The notes under the pieces were generated by a model. It saw only the letters and a list, made by a program, of their open reading frames with translations. It did not search any database and had not been told where the DNA came from. 64,000 bases of DNA. Origin: JADGHX01 sp037200125 (GTDB taxonomy: Bacteria > Pseudomonadota > Gammaproteobacteria > Steroidobacterales > Steroidobacteraceae). Made by a program: the position numbers and the translations under genes. The stretch is taken from positions 372,001 through 436,000 of the forward strand of contig JBBCGS010000005.1 of the NCBI GenBank assembly GCA_037200125.1, given 5' to 3'. This document shows positions 61,435 through 64,000 of the stretch, piece by piece. The number at the start of each line of letters is the position of its first letter. The stretch's first letter is position 1.

Positions 61435-62367
61435 CTAACGGATCAGCGTAAGCCAGGGAGTCAGATGAGTCACATGCACCGGCAGGCTCTGCTCGATGGC
61501 ATCGACGATGGCGTCCGGCCTGCTCGTGTCGAATGCGCCTGTAATGAGTTGATTGCGGGCGTGTTCGCTCAGGAAGAAGGTGCGCCCTCGCCGATACAGG
61601 GACAACTCGCTCACCACATCGCCCAGAGGCTGGGCGCGAAACATGAGCAGCCCACGCTTCCACGCCAGCATTTCGCGATCGCTCACCTGGATCACCGTGG
61701 GCGCTTCCCTGTCGCGCCAGGTCACGCGGTCGCCGACGCCTACGTGAAGCGGTGTCATTCCACGCCGGCTGGCGAGAACGTGCCCTTCCACTACTGTGAG
61801 GCGCACACGGTCTCCTACCTTCAGCACATCGAAACGCGTGCCAGTGACCGTGATGATCGCGTCTCCCGCGCGGACGACGAACGGCCGGCCGTCATGAACG
61901 ACCTCGAAGCTTGCCTGGCCGGAGACGAGGTTCACCTCTCGCATGTTCGACCGTAGAGAAAGAGATAGCGCCGTGGCTCCGTTCAACTCTACGCGGCTGC
62001 CATCTTCGAGCGTGAACGCCCGGCGCTCGCCCGCGGGCGTGCGTTGATCCGCAAACCAGGTTCCCGGCGCGGGCGCGAGCAGCCACACGATCACGGCTGC
62101 AACCAGACTCGCGGCAAGGGCGGCGGCCCACGACCCGTCGCGGCGAGCTCGCGGCGCCGACGGGTCGAGCTTGTGGATGTCGGCCTTCGTCAGCGAGCGC
62201 ATCAGCTGCTGGAGGCGCTGGCAGTCGTCCCACGCAGCACGATTTGTCGCGCTCCGCAGCCGCCATGTCTCGAACTCATCGCGAACGGCGGGCCCGGCAT
62301 CGGGCGCGTTCAGCCGGAGCACCCAATCCCTCGCCTCATCGCCAGGGTCATGTTGTCGCGTGATCAT
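61435..62367 (-). CDS. FecR-type anti-sigma regulator, set J
   Basis: A 310-residue FecR protein: cytoplasmic domain (ARDWVLRLNAPDAGPAVRDE, ATNRAAWDDCQRLQQL), membrane span (WAAALAASLVAAVIVWLL), FecR domain with GERRAFTLEDGSRVELN and C-terminal domain with FRAQPLGDVVSELSLYRRG. The ATG at 62367 overlaps the fecI-J stop by four bases. The late motif SLPVHVTHLTPWLTLIR resembles the end of FecR-H, in keeping with the sister relation of sets H and J. Confidence 0.9.
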   Translation of the reverse strand: MITRQHDPGDEARDWVLRLNAPDAGPAVRDEFETWRLRSATNRAAWDDCQRLQQLMRSLTKADIHKLDPSAPRARRDGSWAAALAASLVAAVIVWLLAPAPGTWFADQRTPAGERRAFTLEDGSRVELNGATALSLSLRSNMREVNLVSGQASFEVVHDGRPFVVRAGDAIITVTGTRFDVLKVGDRVRLTVVEGHVLASRRGMTPLHVGVGDRVTWRDREAPTVIQVSDREMLAWKRGLLMFRAQPLGDVVSELSLYRRGRTFFLSEHARNQLITGAFDTSRPDAIVDAIEQSLPVHVTHLTPWLTLIR

Positions 62368-62915
62368 GGTGTTCCCTGCTTCGATCGTGCCAATCCCAGA
62401 TGGCCCTGACAGTGCTTCATGGCCTGCTTGACGTAGCGCCCCGCCATGCTCTCTGACACGCCGAGCCGCTTGCCGATCTCACGAAGAGTCACGCCGTCGA
62501 TCTGATACCAGAGCAGCGATTGCCGCAGAGGGGCGCTGAGCTGCCCGAGTGCGACCTTCAACTCCGCCAGCTCATTTGCGCTTTCCACCACGCGTTGGGG
62601 GCCCGGCGCTTCGCATGCATGAGTATCGCGCCCATCGGCACGCTGGCTATCGAGACTCACTTCAGCGCGGCGGCTGCGGTAGCGATCCACCAGACAGCGG
62701 CGCGCGATGCTGAATAGATACGCCCGCAGATCGGCGATAGGAGCCGGTCCCGCGGACGCCAGCCGCAGAAATACTTCCTGCCGGAGATCCGCGGCACTTT
62801 CGGCATCGCCCACGCGCCGGCGCAGGAAGCCGAGCAGTTCGTCGGAATGCGTAGACGCCTCCGCCAGCCTCAGGCGGATCAGGCTCTCCTTCTCGTCGGC
62901 GACATCGGCGTTCAC
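62364..62915 (-). CDS. FecI-type ECF sigma factor, set J (GTG, probably leaderless)
   Basis: A 183-residue ECF sigma factor with region 2 AADLRQEVFLRLA and SIARRCLVDRYRSRR, and region 4 SAPLRQSLLWYQIDG with EIGKRLGVSESMAGRY. GTG at 62915 is chosen because a promoter-like element ends at 62923, seven bases upstream; an ATG 39 codons earlier at 63032 has no ribosome site and would lie upstream of that promoter. If the element is real, the mRNA starts at the GTG. It overlaps fecR-J by four bases. Confidence 0.85.
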   Translation of the reverse strand: MNADVADEKESLIRLRLAEASTHSDELLGFLRRRVGDAESAADLRQEVFLRLASAGPAPIADLRAYLFSIARRCLVDRYRSRRAEVSLDSQRADGRDTHACEAPGPQRVVESANELAELKVALGQLSAPLRQSLLWYQIDGVTLREIGKRLGVSESMAGRYVKQAMKHCQGHLGLARSKQGTP

Positions 62916-62922
62916 GATCTCA

Positions 62923-62952
62923 GGAACGATCCGGAGTGTCGTAGACCGGAAC
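62923..62952 (-). promoter_or_regulatory. GTTCCGG-N16-TCGTTCC promoter-like element, fecI-J
   Basis: Minus strand: GTTCCGG at 62952-62946, 16 bases, TCGTTCC at 62929-62923, seven bases before the GTG of fecI-J. Confidence 0.55.
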
Positions 62953-63337
62953 GTGGTGTCAACGAGCGAGCGGCGACTGGCCAGCAATCGAGGGCACGCC
63001 GGTTGGGAGATTTCGCCGTCCCGTCGGCACATGCCAAGGAATGACCCACGATGGCGGAGATCGGAACGGCTGCGCTATGGACGACGTCCATGGGTGCGCG
63101 GATACTTCGTCAACCGCCTGCGCTCGACTTCCCGTCCCCGTGAGCCGAGCGGTTGCCAAGAAGACAGAAGTCACGAGTCGTACACCGGACCCGGTGTGCT
63201 CCATCGTTACCAGCGCTTTGCCGTGGGATAGAGAACGTCCGATGGTCGAGCGATGCGCGCCATGACTCAACGAGGCGCGGTCGCTCCGGTAACTGTTCCC
63301 ATTCCATGGAAGCGATCCAATGTTTTCAGGACATCGC
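62953..63337. other. Gap with no recognised gene
   Basis: About 385 bases between the fecI-J promoter-like element and a terminator hairpin. Open frames exist on both strands, but none has a ribosome site, a recognisable motif or protein-like composition. I see nothing functional in it. Confidence 0.5.
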
Positions 63338-63367
63338 AAAAAGAAACGCCTCCGCGAGGGAGGCGTC
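63338..63367 (-). terminator. Intrinsic terminator, minus strand
   Basis: ACGCCTCC (63347-63354) pairs with GGAGGCGT (63360-63367) around a GCGAG loop; on the minus strand the hairpin is followed by TTTCTTTTT. It would stop minus-strand transcription entering from the right, where no minus-strand gene is visible; the nearest gene there, the NYN protein, is on the plus strand. Confidence 0.7.
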
Positions 63368-63465
63368 GGGCCGGAGATATGCTCGCCGGCGTGGTTAGTG
63401 GCAGCGATTTTGAGAGAGCACGTCCGACCTGTCAAGGCGAAAGAGCAGATACGCAGGGTGCCCGC

Positions 63466-64000
63466 GTGAGCCGCGTCACAGTGTATGTGGACGGCTTCAA
63501 CCTTTATTTCGGCCTTCGGAGCAAAGGTTGGCGGAAGTACTACTGGCTCGATCTCGTCCGGCTGTCGCAGGCGTTGCTGAAGCCTGGGCAAGAGATTGAA
63601 GCCATCCACTACTTTACGTCTCGACTCCTTCCCAACGGCTACAACTCTGGCGACATAGATAGGCAGAACACCTACCTGGAAGCGCTATCAACGCTCCCAC
63701 TAGTGACTCTGCACTTCGGACTCTTCCTCGACAACCCGCAGAGATGTCGTAGATGCGGAACGGCGTGGATGAGTTACGAGGAAAAGATGACGGATGTGAA
63801 CATCGCGGTGCGACTGCTCGCTGACGCGTTCGAGAATCGCTTCGACACGGCACTGCTGATCTCTGCAGACAGCGATCTCACGACGCCGGTACAACAGGTA
63901 CTCTCAAGGTTCCCCGATAAGCGCGTGATTGTCGCGCAGCCACCAAGGCGAAATTCCGTATCGCTTTGCGGGGCAGCGAGTGGCTACTTCACGATTGGCG
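63466..64000 (+). CDS. NYN-domain (PIN-like) nuclease, 3' end outside window
   Basis: The frame is open to the right edge; 178 codons are visible. It starts VSRVTVYVDGFNLYFGL, with the first catalytic Asp of the NYN domain, continues with LVRLSQALLKPGQEI and IHYFTSRLLP, then KMTDVNIAVRLLADAF and LLISADSDLTTPV, which carry the other conserved Asp residues. A CRRCG pair in the middle could bind zinc. NYN proteins (LabA/DUF88) are metal-dependent RNases. The start is GTG at 63466, preceded by a weak AGG. Its A/T content is higher than its neighbours, which may mean transfer. The C-terminus is not seen. Confidence 0.85.
   Translation, partial: MSRVTVYVDGFNLYFGLRSKGWRKYYWLDLVRLSQALLKPGQEIEAIHYFTSRLLPNGYNSGDIDRQNTYLEALSTLPLVTLHFGLFLDNPQRCRRCGTAWMSYEEKMTDVNIAVRLLADAFENRFDTALLISADSDLTTPVQQVLSRFPDKRVIVAQPPRRNSVSLCGAASGYFTIG

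Noticed and set aside
62959..63609. 216-codon minus-strand open frame at the right end
   Set aside because: It runs through the terminator hairpin and antisense to the NYN gene, with no recognisable motif.

Overview
The window is high-GC DNA, almost fully coding, from a proteobacterium. The outer-membrane receptors, TonB/ExbB/ExbD, lipoproteins and FecI/FecR regulators are Gram-negative. The mixture of FpvA/FhuE-like receptors, GH51 and GH78 glycosidases and an M16 protease suggests a gammaproteobacterium of the Steroidobacter/Xanthomonadales kind. The genus is an inference; there is no rRNA or tRNA to anchor it.

Layout. 1-3.9 kb: end of a FixJ-type response regulator, a rearranged threonine dehydrogenase (tdh) pseudogene, an SbmA/YddA-like ABC transporter and a lipoprotein. 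4.3-24.2 kb: four complete minus-strand fecI-fecR-fecA sets (A, B, C, D), a decayed receptor fused to a DUF1016/YhcG nuclease fragment between C and D, and a tonB gene heading set D. 24.3-27.1 kb: a receptor remnant, a GH51 arabinofuranosidase and a class-I amidotransferase-like peptidase C26. 27.2-38.8 kb: set E, set F (fecIR divergent from fecA), a hypothetical gene, and set G (fecIR with only a scrap of its receptor). 39.0-51.9 kb: tonB-exbD-exbB, an M16 metalloprotease, a GH78-like enzyme, an SGNH hydrolase, a PhoU-domain protein, a metallophosphatase, an MsbA-like ABC exporter and small exported proteins. 51.9-62.9 kb: a DUF3016 protein, set H, a collapsed set I (fecI fused to fecA with fecR deleted), and set J. 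63.5 kb to the end: an NYN-domain nuclease that runs off the window.

How it works together. I count nine intact fecI, nine intact fecR and eight full-length fecA, plus at least five decayed receptors. In the FecIRA paradigm a ligand-loaded receptor contacts FecR through its N-terminal STN domain, and FecR then activates its ECF sigma factor, which transcribes the receptor gene. The two TonB proteins and one ExbB/ExbD pair would energise all the receptors. This reads as a multi-receptor uptake battery under birth-and-death evolution.

The most notable unexplained structure is a spaced element, consensus GTTGCGG-N16-TCGTTMC. It stands upstream of most of the sigma-factor genes, of exbB, of the set D tonB, and of three small exported-protein genes, and once as an orphan facing into the end of a receptor gene. 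At four genes it lies so close to the start codon that the transcript should be leaderless.
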